A DNA stretch of 64,000 nucleotides, taken from the NCBI RefSeq assembly GCF_003626575.1, contig NZ_RBDY01000009.1, forward strand, positions 167,309 to 231,308. Reading direction: 5' to 3'. The notes beneath the pieces are model-generated. The model was not told the DNA's origin, made no database searches, and saw only the letters and a program-made list of their open reading frames with translations. A program made the position numbers and the translations under genes. This document shows, piece by piece, positions 35,091 through 43,775 of the stretch; the first letter of the stretch is position 1, and every line of letters starts with the position of its first letter. Origin of the DNA: Streptomyces radicis. Its GTDB lineage: Bacteria > Actinomycetota > Actinomycetes > Streptomycetales > Streptomycetaceae.

Positions 35091-37595
35091 ATGGACAACG
35101 GGGCGCCGGGGAACGGGGCGACGAACGACATGGCGAGGAACGACGCGATGACACCGTTGGACACCCTGCTCGCCGCCCGGCCGAGCGAGGCGGGCTGGCG
35201 GGAGATCTGCCGCCTGCTCGAAGGGCTCGACGACGCGGCGCTCGCCGCCGTGGCGCCGCGCGTGCTGCGCTGGCCCGCCGGGCAGCGCCCGATGCCGGAC
35301 GGCTGGTGGGCCCGCTGGGTCGCGGGGGACGTCCGCCCGTGCCACGCGCTCGCGGGCACCCGCCGCCTCGGGCGCCTCGACAGCGTGGAGACCGGCACGG
35401 TCCCCGTCCCGGTCGAGGACGACCGCGAGGACGCGGACGGCAGCGAGGGCGCGTACTTCGTCAGCGGCGCGAGTGCGGTCGCCGCGCCGCCCGGGCTGCG
35501 CTGGCTCGCGCTCGCCGCCGCGGCGGAGTGGCACCACAACGGCGGCGACATCGTCCGCTGGCACACCACGAGGGACGCCCCGCTGGTGTGGTACCTCTCC
35601 GGCGGCGAGTACGACGACGAGGCGTACGACATCGCCGTCAGCCCGGACGGCGCCACGGTGGTGACGGCCGTCGAGGGCGCGTGGCACGCCTGGTCGGCGG
35701 CGACGGGCGAGCCGTTGTGGCAGGTCCGCCCGTGGCTGGGCGACGAGGACGACGACGTGTGCTTCGGGCGCGACGACGTGGTGCGGTTCGCGTTCTCCGG
35801 CGACGGGGAGCGGCTGGCCGTCGGGACCGGCTCGACCGATGTGGTCGCGGTGATCGAGGTGGCCACGGGCAAGGTGCTGCTGCGGGTGCCCGAGGGGCAG
35901 GACGCGTTCGGCCCCGTGGCGCTCGACGGAGAGGGGCGGCTGCTGGTGCACGCGGGCCCCGCGGGGCGCGTGGTGGCGCGCGAGGTGGTGACGGGCGCGG
36001 TGCTCGCGACCGCCGAGACCGGGCTCACCTCGGTCGGCGCGCTGGCCGTGGCGCCCGACGGGCGCGGGGTGTTCGCGGTCGGCGGCGCGGTGGGCGGGGC
36101 CCCCGAACGCGCCGGGCTCGCGACCGCGGCCTGCCCCGCCGCGCGGCTGCTGACCGCGCGCCGCTCGTCCGACGACGAGCTGACCCTGGAGCCAGGGGCG
36201 TTGCTGCGCCCCGAGGGCTTTGCCGAGGGCCTCGACGCGGACGCGCCGAGCGCCGCCCTGACCACGCGCGCCAGCTGGACCGCGGCCGGTCCCCACGGGT
36301 TCGTCGGCGCGGACTTCGGCTCGCTCCTGTTCGACGGCGAGGGGCGGACGCTGTGGGCCGATCCGGCCTCGGCCATCGGGGCGTTCACCCCCGACGGCAC
36401 CGCGCTGGTCACCGTGCAGGACGAGATCGAGGCGTGGTTCCTCGCGGGGCTCGCCCCGCCGGGCGACGCCCCCGCCCCGGCGCCCGAGCCGGGCCCGGGG
36501 CGCGTGCTGCTCACCGGGCTCCCCGCCGCGCTGGTGGGCGCCCCCGTGGGCGCCCCCCAACTGCCGTGCTCCCACTGGTCCATACCCGTGGCGGCGGTCG
36601 CCGATGACGCGCGCGCCCTGGCGTTCGGCGCCAAGCTCGACCGCGACTCGGCCGACCGCCCGCAGATCCTGTGCGCGTGGGACGCCTCGCCCGACCCCCG
36701 CGTCGCCACGCTGCCGCGCGTCGCCGACGCGGCCTATCTCACCGATCTGGCCTTCGCCCCCGACGGCTCCGCGCTGGCCAGGGCGCTGCTCGGCGAGGAG
36801 TCGTGCGTCGTGCTCGACGACGTGCCGGGCGCCACCACGCGCTGGCGCCACGCCCTGCCGCCGACCGCGCCGCACGGGGAGGAACGCCTGCGGCTGGCGT
36901 TCAGCGGCGACGGCTCCCGGCTGGCGTGCGCGCTGCACACGGCGGGCGCGGTCACCGTCATCGACGTGGCGACGGGCGACGTGGTGCGGACGATCGAGGA
37001 GCCCGAGGCGCGCCCCGGGCACTGGCGTGGGGTGCGGATGGAGGCCGCGGCGCTCGACCGCGCGGGCGCGCGGGTCGCGCTCGGCGCCAAGGACGCGGTC
37101 AGCCACGTCGTCGTCCGCGACGTGGCGACCGGCGCGGCCGTGCTGCGGGCCGAGCCCGCGGGGCTGCGCCAGATCACCGGGCTCGCGTTCGCCCCCGGAG
37201 GGCGTGAGCTGGCCGTGGCGGGCGCGACCGACCGCGGCCATGCCGCGCTGTGGCTGCTGCCGTTGGGCGGCGCGGCGGGGGAAGAGGCGGAACGCCCCCG
37301 GCTCGCCGTGCCCGACCTGCCGATGCACGACCAGCCCGACGGGGCGCTCGTCTGGTCGGCCACCCGTGGCCCCCTCGCGTACTTCCCCGGCAGCCACGGC
37401 TGGGGCGCGGTGTGGGAGGCGCGCGGCGGAACGGTCGTCGCCGAGGTGCCGTTCGGGCGGGCTGACGGCGCGGTGGCGCTCTCGCCCGACGGCGGGACGC
37501 TGGTGACCGTGACCCAGTTCGGCGCCAGGCGCTGGCCGTTGCCGAAAGTGGAGGGCGGCGCGGCCGAACGTTCGGGCCCGCTTCTCCGTCCCTGA
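35091..37595 (+). CDS. Large beta-propeller (WD40-like) protein, unknown role
   Basis: An 834-residue protein with WD40-like blades through most of its length (DIAVSPDGATVVTAV, RFAFSGDGERLAVG, TDLAFAPDGSALARAL, RLAFSGDGSRLACAL, GLAFAPGGRELAVAG, GAVALSPDGGTLVTV). It probably forms two propellers separated by a Pro-rich linker near residue 460. The N-terminal 100 residues (LDTLLAARPSEAGWREICRLLEGL...) are a distinct helical domain. ATG 35091 follows AGGACGGG; GTG 35088 is adjacent. No signal peptide. Co-transcribed with the smaller propeller gene. Confidence 0.75.
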   Translation: MDNGAPGNGATNDMARNDAMTPLDTLLAARPSEAGWREICRLLEGLDDAALAAVAPRVLRWPAGQRPMPDGWWARWVAGDVRPCHALAGTRRLGRLDSVETGTVPVPVEDDREDADGSEGAYFVSGASAVAAPPGLRWLALAAAAEWHHNGGDIVRWHTTRDAPLVWYLSGGEYDDEAYDIAVSPDGATVVTAVEGAWHAWSAATGEPLWQVRPWLGDEDDDVCFGRDDVVRFAFSGDGERLAVGTGSTDVVAVIEVATGKVLLRVPEGQDAFGPVALDGEGRLLVHAGPAGRVVAREVVTGAVLATAETGLTSVGALAVAPDGRGVFAVGGAVGGAPERAGLATAACPAARLLTARRSSDDELTLEPGALLRPEGFAEGLDADAPSAALTTRASWTAAGPHGFVGADFGSLLFDGEGRTLWADPASAIGAFTPDGTALVTVQDEIEAWFLAGLAPPGDAPAPAPEPGPGRVLLTGLPAALVGAPVGAPQLPCSHWSIPVAAVADDARALAFGAKLDRDSADRPQILCAWDASPDPRVATLPRVADAAYLTDLAFAPDGSALARALLGEESCVVLDDVPGATTRWRHALPPTAPHGEERLRLAFSGDGSRLACALHTAGAVTVIDVATGDVVRTIEEPEARPGHWRGVRMEAAALDRAGARVALGAKDAVSHVVVRDVATGAAVLRAEPAGLRQITGLAFAPGGRELAVAGATDRGHAALWLLPLGGAAGEEAERPRLAVPDLPMHDQPDGALVWSATRGPLAYFPGSHGWGAVWEARGGTVVAEVPFGRADGAVALSPDGGTLVTVTQFGARRWPLPKVEGGAAERSGPLLRP

Positions 37596-37613
37596 TACAT
37601 GACAGGGAGACAC

Positions 37614-38096
37614 ATGACAGGGAGAAGAGGAAACGGGCGCCGCCGCGCCGCCGCGTCCGCGCTTGCCGTGCTCGCCGCGCTCACGTCGGCCGTGCTCGCG
37701 CTCGCCGGGTGCGGCGACGGGGCGGGGGCCTCCTGGCGCGAGCCCGACGACTACGCCTACACGCTGGAGCTGTTCGACGGGGAGTGCGGCGCCGCGTCGA
37801 GGGGCGCGTGGCGCATCACCGTGGAGAACGGCGCCGCCGTTGAAGCGGAGCCCCTCAACGACGAGGCGCGCGAGAGCGCGTGGGCCGAGGGCGCGCCCAC
37901 GATCGGGGAGCAGCACGCCGCCGCGCTCGGTGTGCGCCAGGACGGTGCCTATGACGCGGTCGACATCGACGAGGTCGATGAGGGCCCGGAGGCCGGGCGC
38001 CTCCTCCGCGTCCACTACGTCGACCGGGACGGGGGCGCCGAGGGCGAGGGCCATGAGAGCTGCGAGGAGTACCGCGACGTTCAACGCACCGACTGA
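37614..38096 (+). CDS. Secreted lipoprotein, DUF6174-like
   Basis: A 160-residue lipoprotein. An Arg-rich n-region and hydrophobic stretch end in the lipobox LALAGC. The mature part (YAYTLELFDGECG..GAWRITVENGAAVEAEPLND) resembles the DUF6174 pattern of a YxY...C start and a V-x-N/D-G strand pair. The start is duplicated: ACATGACAGGGAGA occurs twice in a row, giving ATG at 37599 and 37614. The second has GGGAG four bases upstream and is preferred. Function unknown; it follows the propeller genes by 18 bp. Confidence 0.75.
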   Translation: MTGRRGNGRRRAAASALAVLAALTSAVLALAGCGDGAGASWREPDDYAYTLELFDGECGAASRGAWRITVENGAAVEAEPLNDEARESAWAEGAPTIGEQHAAALGVRQDGAYDAVDIDEVDEGPEAGRLLRVHYVDRDGGAEGEGHESCEEYRDVQRTD

Positions 38097-38121
38097 CCAG
38101 GGGCGTTGAGGACGGCACCGC

Positions 38122-38150
38122 GCCCCCGGTGCCTGGCGGGCACCGGGGGC
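38122..38150. terminator. Strong hairpin terminator
   Basis: GCCCCCGGTGCC / GGCACCGGGGGC, a perfect 12-bp stem with a five-base loop, lies 26 bp after the lipoprotein stop and 90 bp beyond the convergent cellulase stop. It suits termination from both sides. Confidence 0.8.
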
Positions 38151-38239
38151 GGGCGCGTGGGGGGTGTCACGCCGATCCGATCCGATCCGTCCCCTCCGTC
38201 TCGAGGGACGGAGACCGCCGGATCGCTGAGACCGTCAGA

Positions 38240-39628
38240 TCACAGGGGCGGGTAGGCGTTCGCCAGCAGCTCCTCGAACTGGGCCTGGAACCAGTGACCC
38301 GAGATCGGGGCGTCCGGCAGGGCGCCCGACGGGTTGTTCTGGTTGCGCGGGTTCCCCTCGTAGGTGGGGTCGCACATCCGGTCGAAGCCCTTGCCCTCGT
38401 CGTTCGGGATCTCCTCGCTCGAACCGTCCGACTCCCCCGGGGGCTTGACCCACGCGTAGGCGTCGATGTTGGCCGCGGGGGCGGCGGCGGGGCGCTCGCC
38501 GAGGCCCGCACCCGACTGGTTGCACCAGTTGCCGAGGTGGATCCTGCGGTCGTAACGGCCGCCGTCGACGTACTCGTCGGCGGAGGTCTCCGGGCCGGGA
38601 CCGCTCGGGCGGTCGGGGCCGCCCCAGCCGTTGCGCGAGGTGTCGATGACCACGCCGAGGCCCTGGGGGAAGCCGGCGGCCGGGGCCGCGACGCTGGCGA
38701 AGTCCTGGGCGAACGACTGCTCGTCGACGTAGTTGTTCCAGTCGATCCACGAGCTCTCGCCGCGGATCGGCTGCCCGTTGATCGTGTCGCCGATGGCGAA
38801 GTTCTCCTCCACCGTCGCGCTGTAGTTGGCGGTGTTGGCCGCGAAGCCCGCGACGTCGTCGGGGGTGGCGCCCCCGGCGTTGGCCGCCTCGAACAACAGG
38901 TCGGCGGTGGCCTGGAAGTTGTCCTCCCAGCCGATCCAGCCGTGGTGGCCGATGTCGATGTAGTTGTAGACGTTCTCGTTGTCGCCGAGCGTGGCGACGT
39001 TGTAGCCCACGCCCTCGACGTAGTTGCCGTTGGCCAGCATCTCGTCGCACTCGGGGGTGGCGGTCTCGCGGCTGCCGACGTTGGTGATGAGGTTCGGCAG
39101 CGAGTCGATCTCCACGATGTTGATGATGCGGAGTCCGGCGTAGGCCGGGTCCGACACGATCGCGTTGATGGGATCGATGAACTCGGTCTTGTAGACGTCG
39201 ATCTCCTCCGGGCCCAGCTCGCCGTTGGAGGCGAGCGCGGCGCAGTCGCGGCCCGGGAGGTTGTAGGTGACGATCTGGATCGCGTCGGCGCCCTGGGCGA
39301 CCGCCTCGTCCAGGTGCTCGCGCAGGCCCATGGTGTTCGAGCCCGCGGAGCCGCCCTCGATGGCGGCCCTGCTGTCCAGCCACACCGCGGTGGGCTGGTC
39401 GGCGATCGCGGCGCCGCCGCCCTCGGTGGCCGCGGCGGACCAGTCGGGGTTGACGTAGAGCTGGGCGCCCGCGTACGGGTTGTCGACGCGCTGCAACACC
39501 TGCGGGTCATCGCCCGCCGACGCGGTGCTCAGCGTGCTCACGGTCATGGCGGCGGCCCCGACCAGGGCGCCGGCGACCAGATACGCCCTGCGGCGCGATC
39601 GACGGGGTGGGGGGTTGGTGCGGCTCAT
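38240..39628 (-). CDS. Secreted GH6 cellulase (exo-type), no CBM
   Basis: A 462-residue secreted cellobiohydrolase-type enzyme that attacks cellulose from the non-reducing end. A signal peptide (RRSRRRAYLVAGALVGAAAM, cleavage near ASA at 36-38) leads straight into the GH6 catalytic domain (RVDNPYAGAQLYVNP). Asp128 lies in YNLPGRDCAALASNGEL, and the probable acid is Asp175 in IVEIDSLPNL. There is no carbohydrate-binding module, unlike its paralogue at 55374-57113. GGAGG precedes ATG 39628. It is divergent from a GH48 gene, with two CebR-type sites and a G-tract between them. Confidence 0.93.
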   Translation of the reverse strand: MSRTNPPPRRSRRRAYLVAGALVGAAAMTVSTLSTASAGDDPQVLQRVDNPYAGAQLYVNPDWSAAATEGGGAAIADQPTAVWLDSRAAIEGGSAGSNTMGLREHLDEAVAQGADAIQIVTYNLPGRDCAALASNGELGPEEIDVYKTEFIDPINAIVSDPAYAGLRIINIVEIDSLPNLITNVGSRETATPECDEMLANGNYVEGVGYNVATLGDNENVYNYIDIGHHGWIGWEDNFQATADLLFEAANAGGATPDDVAGFAANTANYSATVEENFAIGDTINGQPIRGESSWIDWNNYVDEQSFAQDFASVAAPAAGFPQGLGVVIDTSRNGWGGPDRPSGPGPETSADEYVDGGRYDRRIHLGNWCNQSGAGLGERPAAAPAANIDAYAWVKPPGESDGSSEEIPNDEGKGFDRMCDPTYEGNPRNQNNPSGALPDAPISGHWFQAQFEELLANAYPPL

Positions 39629-39896
39629 CGCTGTTGATCCTCCGGATGGTTGCGTACGGCCGATGCCGAACGGCGTCGGATGCCGTCGCGGCTCGGGGAC
39701 AGGCCGCCATGGCGACCCGGCGGCCACTGCCGAGATGTCTCCACGGGTCCCGCCGCATGTCCACACGTGCTGATGCCACCGGCCACGGGCGGGACCGGAG
39801 GACAGACCGATGAGGGGTCTCCGCGGCCGGGGCGCCGGAGCGCGCCCGGCCGAGGGCACGGGGGTTTCTCGCCACTGCTCGTTCAACGGAGCACCT

Positions 39897-39931
39897 GGGA
39901 GGTGTGTGGGGGTATGTGGGGGTTGTGGGGG
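39897..39931 (+). other. G-tract run, possible G-quadruplex
   Basis: One run of three G and three runs of five G are separated by loops of 4-8 bases (GGG..., GGGGGTATGT, GGGGGTTGT, GGGGG). The pattern fits an intramolecular four-tract quadruplex on the plus strand, upstream of both cellulase genes. Whether it folds or affects transcription is not known. Confidence 0.5.
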
Positions 39932-39989
39932 TGCATGCTCGGAGCGGCTCCGGGTCGTCACAGCGCGCCGTCCCCGGCGCCTGACAGTT

Positions 39990-40003
39990 TGGGACCGCTC
40001 CCA
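39990..40003. promoter_or_regulatory. CebR-type operator, one mismatch, locus 1
   Basis: TGGGACCGCTCCCA, one mismatch from the perfect site, placed 362 bp before the GH6 start and 144 bp before the perfect site nearer GH48. Confidence 0.8.
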
Positions 40004-40133
40004 CTGGTTGAATGGACCGTAGGCCACAACGACCCGTTTCGCCAAGGGGTCGTTCGAGAAATTACCGCTGACCTGCCACGCAGGAGCGGGATTTGTCGCG
40101 CCACTTGACGTGTGCAGTCCATTGCCCAAAGCT

Positions 40134-40147
40134 TGGGAGCGCTCCCA
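40134..40147. promoter_or_regulatory. CebR operator, perfect copy, GH48 locus 1
   Basis: TGGGAGCGCTCCCA lies 47 bp before the GH48 ATG, a position suited to blocking its promoter. Confidence 0.92.
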
Positions 40148-40193
40148 CTGGTCCGAACCGCTCCTCACCCCCACGAGCCGCGAGGAGGACACG

Positions 40194-42248
40194 ATGCGGA
40201 TCCGCCGTGGATCAGCCATCGAGATCCCGACCAGAACAAGACATCGCACGTCCCGGCGCCTCTGGGTCGCCGGTGCCGTCGCCCTTTCCCTGCCGCTCGG
40301 TCTCACCGCGGCAGCCCAGGGCAACGCCAGCTCGCCCTTCGGCGACGAGCCCGAACTCCTCCAGTACGAGGAGCAGTTCCTCACCCTGTACGAGACGATC
40401 AAGGACCCGGCCAACGGGTACTTCTCGGACGAGGGCATCCCCTACCACTCGGTCGAGACGATGATCGTCGAGGCGCCCGACCACGGGCACGAGACGACGT
40501 CGGAGGCGTACTCGTACCTCATCTGGCTCGAGGCGCAGTATGGCCAGGTCACCGGTGACTGGGGGCCGTTCAACGACTCCTGGGCGCTCATGGAAGAGTG
40601 GATGATCCCCAGCTCGGACGAGCAGCCGACCAACAGCGGGTACAACCCCTCGTCGCCCGCCACCTACGCGCCGGAGTCCACGAGCCCCGAGGACTACCCG
40701 GCGCCGATGGACCCGGACGTGCCGGTGGGCCAGGACCCGCTCGCCGACGAGCTCGCGTCGACGTACGGCACCGACGACATCTACGGCATGCACTGGCTCC
40801 AGGACGTGGACGACGTCTATGGCTACGGCGCGGCCTGCGGTGGCACCGCCGGTGATCCGACCTTCATCAACACCTTCCAGCGCGGCCCGCAGGAGTCGAC
40901 CTGGGAGACCGTCACGCACCCGTCGTGCGACGACTTCAGCTCCGGCGGCGAGAACGGCTTCCTCGACCTGTTCACCGGGGACGAGGCGTACTCGCAGCAG
41001 TGGCGTTACACCAACGCGCCTGACGCCGACGCCCGCGCGGTCCAGGCGGCCTACTGGGCCAACGTCTGGGCGGGCGAGCAGGGCAACGCGAGCCAGGTCG
41101 CCGCGACGGTCGAGAAGGCCGCGATGATGGGCGACTATCTGCGCTACTCCATGTACGACAAGTACTTCAAGGAGATCGGCGACTGCGTCGGCCCGTCGGA
41201 CTGCCCCGCGGGCAGCGGCAAGAGCAGCAACCACCAGCTGATGTCCTGGTACTACGCCTGGGGCGGCGCGCTCGACACCTCGGCCCCGTGGGCCTGGCGC
41301 ATCGGCTCCAGCTACGCGCACTTCGGCTACCAGAACCCGATGGCCGCGCACGTCCTGTCCAGCGACGCGGCGCTCCAGCCGCAGTCGCCCACCGCGGTGG
41401 ACGACTGGGGCAACAGCCTCGAGCGGATGATCGAGTTCTACACGTGGCTCCAGTCCGCCGAGGGCGCGATCGCGGGTGGCGCGACCAACAGCTGGGAGGG
41501 CCACTACGGCGAACCCCCGGCCGGTACGCCGACGTTCTACGGGATGTTCTACGACGAGCAGCCCGTCTACCACGACCCGCCGTCGAACCGCTGGTTCGGC
41601 ATGCAGGCGTGGTCGATGCAGCGGCTCGCCGAGTACTACTACACGACGAGCGACGAGCGTGCCGGTGCGGTCCTCGACAAGTGGGCCGACTGGGTCGTGA
41701 GCGAGGTCACCATCGGCGAGGGCGGGGACTTCCAGATCCCGGCCACCCTGGAGTGGACCGGCGCCCCCGACACCTGGGACCCGGCGAGCCCGGGCGACAA
41801 CGCGGGCCTGCATGTCGAGGTCACGGCGTACTCGCAGGACGTCGGCGTGACCGGCTCGCTGGCCAACGCGCTGTCGTTCTACGCCGCGGCCAGCGGTGAC
41901 ACCGCGGCGCAGGAGACGGCGTCGGGGCTGCTCGACGCGCTGCTCGCGCTCCAGGACGGGCAGGGCATCTCCGTCCCCGAGCCGCGCGAGGACTACGCGC
42001 GCTTCGCCGACGAGATCTACATCCCCGCGGGCTGGACCGGCACGATGCCCAACGGTGACCCGATCGAGCAGGGTTCGACCTTCTCCTCGATCCGCACGTT
42101 CTACGAGGACGACGAGAACTGGCCGCAGGTCGAGGCGTATCTGAACGGCGGCGAGGTGCCGACGTTCGAGTACCACCGCTTCTGGGCCCAGGCGGACATC
42201 GCCATCGCCCTCGCCACGTACACGCACCTGTTCGGGGCGGAGGAGTAG
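40194..42248 (+). CDS. Secreted GH48 reducing-end cellobiohydrolase, no CBM
   Basis: A 684-residue secreted processive exocellulase acting from the reducing end. A long signal peptide has a twin Arg (TSRRLWVAGAVALSLPLGLTAAA), possibly Tat-directed. The GH48 domain begins near LQYEEQFLTLYETIKDP. IVEAPDHGHETTSEA contains the two conserved Glu residues (93 and 104); the latter matches the proton donor of CelF/CelS. The chain ends with the domain (FWAQADIAIALATYTHLFG), so it lacks the CBM2 and Ig-like module of its paralogue. GAGGAGGA precedes ATG 40194. It pairs with the divergent GH6 gene. Confidence 0.93.
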   Translation: MRIRRGSAIEIPTRTRHRTSRRLWVAGAVALSLPLGLTAAAQGNASSPFGDEPELLQYEEQFLTLYETIKDPANGYFSDEGIPYHSVETMIVEAPDHGHETTSEAYSYLIWLEAQYGQVTGDWGPFNDSWALMEEWMIPSSDEQPTNSGYNPSSPATYAPESTSPEDYPAPMDPDVPVGQDPLADELASTYGTDDIYGMHWLQDVDDVYGYGAACGGTAGDPTFINTFQRGPQESTWETVTHPSCDDFSSGGENGFLDLFTGDEAYSQQWRYTNAPDADARAVQAAYWANVWAGEQGNASQVAATVEKAAMMGDYLRYSMYDKYFKEIGDCVGPSDCPAGSGKSSNHQLMSWYYAWGGALDTSAPWAWRIGSSYAHFGYQNPMAAHVLSSDAALQPQSPTAVDDWGNSLERMIEFYTWLQSAEGAIAGGATNSWEGHYGEPPAGTPTFYGMFYDEQPVYHDPPSNRWFGMQAWSMQRLAEYYYTTSDERAGAVLDKWADWVVSEVTIGEGGDFQIPATLEWTGAPDTWDPASPGDNAGLHVEVTAYSQDVGVTGSLANALSFYAAASGDTAAQETASGLLDALLALQDGQGISVPEPREDYARFADEIYIPAGWTGTMPNGDPIEQGSTFSSIRTFYEDDENWPQVEAYLNGGEVPTFEYHRFWAQADIAIALATYTHLFGAEE

Positions 42249-42369
42249 CAACGGCGTTTCTCGCCGCTGTCGTTCGACGCGGGCGTCCGGTCGGGGTGTG
42301 TTGTTGTTCCCTGGCCGGGCGTCTTGCGCTGCGCTTTTCTGTGCGGGATCTTCGAGGCCCTCAGGCGGC

Positions 42370-43229
42370 GGCCACGGAGGGTCCGGTGGTGTTCGCCGTC
42401 CGCCGGGCTCTTTGTGTCGTCGGGGCGCGGGTCGGAGATCGGCATCTACGGGAGGGGGGCGTCGGGTGAGCGGCCGCCTCGGTCACCGGGCTGTTTGTTC
42501 TTGGGCCGGGACCGTTCGCCGAACGGGCGCGGCCGCGAAGGGTTTGCGGGCGGCCGCTTTCCCGGTGGTCGGTTGCGGTGGCGCGCACCCTTCGGGCCTG
42601 CCCTGGCCGCCCGAAGCGTTTTCATTCTTGATGTCCGACGAGCTGATGTAGCGCGCCGGTGCTTATCCGCGGCTCGCGGCTGGCAGCCGTGTGGCCGTCG
42701 CCGGTGCCCCTATGCGGCGGCGAGGGGGGTGAAGGAGAAGGACGAGTCGTCGTCGAGGGTGATGGTCAGGGACGCCTCCAGGGCCTTGGCGAGTCGGGGA
42801 GTTCAGGTAGCGGGCCCGGCGCTTATCCATCGCTTACACGAGGGCGGGGTCTCTTCTGAAACGGGGCACGTTCTGTTCAACACAAAGTGTGCGCCGTTTC
42901 AGAAGAGCATCCGCCCCGGCATAAGCCGCAGATAAGGACCGGCCCGCTACCTGAGCTCATCGTGCGCGAGGAATGAAAACGCTTCGGGCGGCCAGGGCAG
43001 GCCCGAAGGGTGCGCGCCACCTCAGCCGACCACCGGGAAAACGGCCGCCCGCAAGCCCTTCGCGGCTGCGCCCGTTCGGCGAACGGTCCTGGCCAACGAC
43101 GAGACCGACCGTTTACCGGGACGGCCGGTCACCCGGCGCCCCCCTCCCGTAGGTGCCATCACTGACCCGCACCCCGACGAGACAAGCCACAGCGGCAGAC
43201 GGCGAACGGAAGGGCGTCCGCCCGTAGCC
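42370..43229. repeat. Palindromic repeat element, copy D (most complete, 860 bp)
   Basis: This fills the gap after the GH48 gene. Its outer arms are long inverted repeats: 42370-42660 matches the reverse complement of about 42945-43229, including a run from GACCGTTCGCCGAACGGGCG (near 42510) through the CCCTTCGGGCCTGCCC block to GCGTTTTCATTC. The core near 42857-42907 pairs TCTTCTGAAACGG with CCGTTTCAGAAGA around GTTCAACACA. About 150 bp of unrelated sequence (42670-42815) interrupts the left half; on the minus strand it could encode a short decayed C-terminus (LAKALEASLTITLDDD). Between 42249 and 43158 no intact gene is present. Confidence 0.82.
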
Positions 43230-43563
43230 ACTCGGACACCCACGTCCCGATCTCCTCCCGTGATGCGGAAGGCCAGGCGTTGCGCATGGTCGCCTCGGCG
43301 TATTCGGGGGTCTGAAGGAGGCAGTGCACGAGGAGCGGCTGGAAGAAGTGCAGCCTGGCCGCGCCGTCCTCCACGTTGAGCCGTTCCTCGAAGTCCGGGT
43401 CGAGGTCCTGGCTGGACTGATGCCACCAGCTCTTCTGGCGGGCCTGCCGCGGCATGGCGGTCAACGCGGCCACCGTCGCCTCGTCCGTCACGCCGCAGAG
43501 CCCGAGCAGCGCCTCGAGTTCGAGGCGTCGGATCGTCAGGCGGCCGTTCTCGATCCTGCTCAT
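43159..43563 (-). pseudogene. Fragment of a DUF5753/XRE (Scr1-type) regulator
   Basis: The frame encodes SRIENGRLTIRRLELEALLGLCGVTDEATVAALTAMPRQARQKSWWHQ... LLVHCLLQTPEYAEATMRNAW. This is the recognition helix of an XRE domain followed by the start of a DUF5753 domain. The first HTH helices are missing: the apparent ATG (43561-43563) abuts the first CRISPR repeat. The C-terminal two thirds of DUF5753 are also missing, since the frame runs into the terminal inverted repeat of palindromic copy D (encoding RADALPFAV) and stops at 43159. Normal family length is about 280 residues, so this is a remnant. Confidence 0.75.
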
Positions 43564-43775
43564 CGGAGCACCCCCGCTCGCGCGGGGAGGACTGGGCCCC
43601 CTGACCGTTGCATGCCGAGCAGGTCGGAACACCCCCGCTCGCGCGGGGAGGACTCCCCCGGTTGGGCCCCTCGCCCGATCGGGGGCGGAACACCCCCGCT
43701 CGCGCGGGGAGGACCCGATTCAGCCTCTACATTTCCGATGACCTGCCGGAACACCCCCGCTCGCGCGGGGAGGAC
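43564..43775 (-). CRISPR. Four-repeat type I-E-like CRISPR array, no cas genes
   Basis: Four 29-bp repeats start at 43564, 43625, 43686 and 43747, separated by three 32-bp spacers. The repeat begins CGGAACACCCCCGCTCGC and ends GGGGAGGAC; its reverse complement has the GTCCTCCCCGC..GCGGGG stem form of type I-E repeats. Repeat 1 carries one change (CGGAGC), as expected of the trailer end, so the array should be read leftward with the leader beyond 43775. No cas gene lies in the window. Spacer 2 begins TCCCCCG and ends CGGGGG. Confidence 0.93.

Larger units (their letters stand above)
39629..40193. other. Divergent cellulase promoter region, locus 1 (565 bp)
   Basis: It holds two CebR-type operators (39990-40003 and 40134-40147) and a run of G-tracts (39897-39931) between the GH6 and GH48 genes. 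No gene is seen. Confidence 0.75.

Noticed and set aside
33954..38084. Very long open frame on the minus strand (over 1300 codons) opposite the propeller genes
   Set aside because: Arg/Gly/Ala/Pro-rich translation without domains. The plus-strand frames have propeller repeats and start sites. Long antisense frames are common at this GC content.
42324..42935. Open frames within palindromic element copy D
   Set aside because: The same peptides arise from both arms in opposite directions, as expected of an inverted repeat, and frames break in the other copies.
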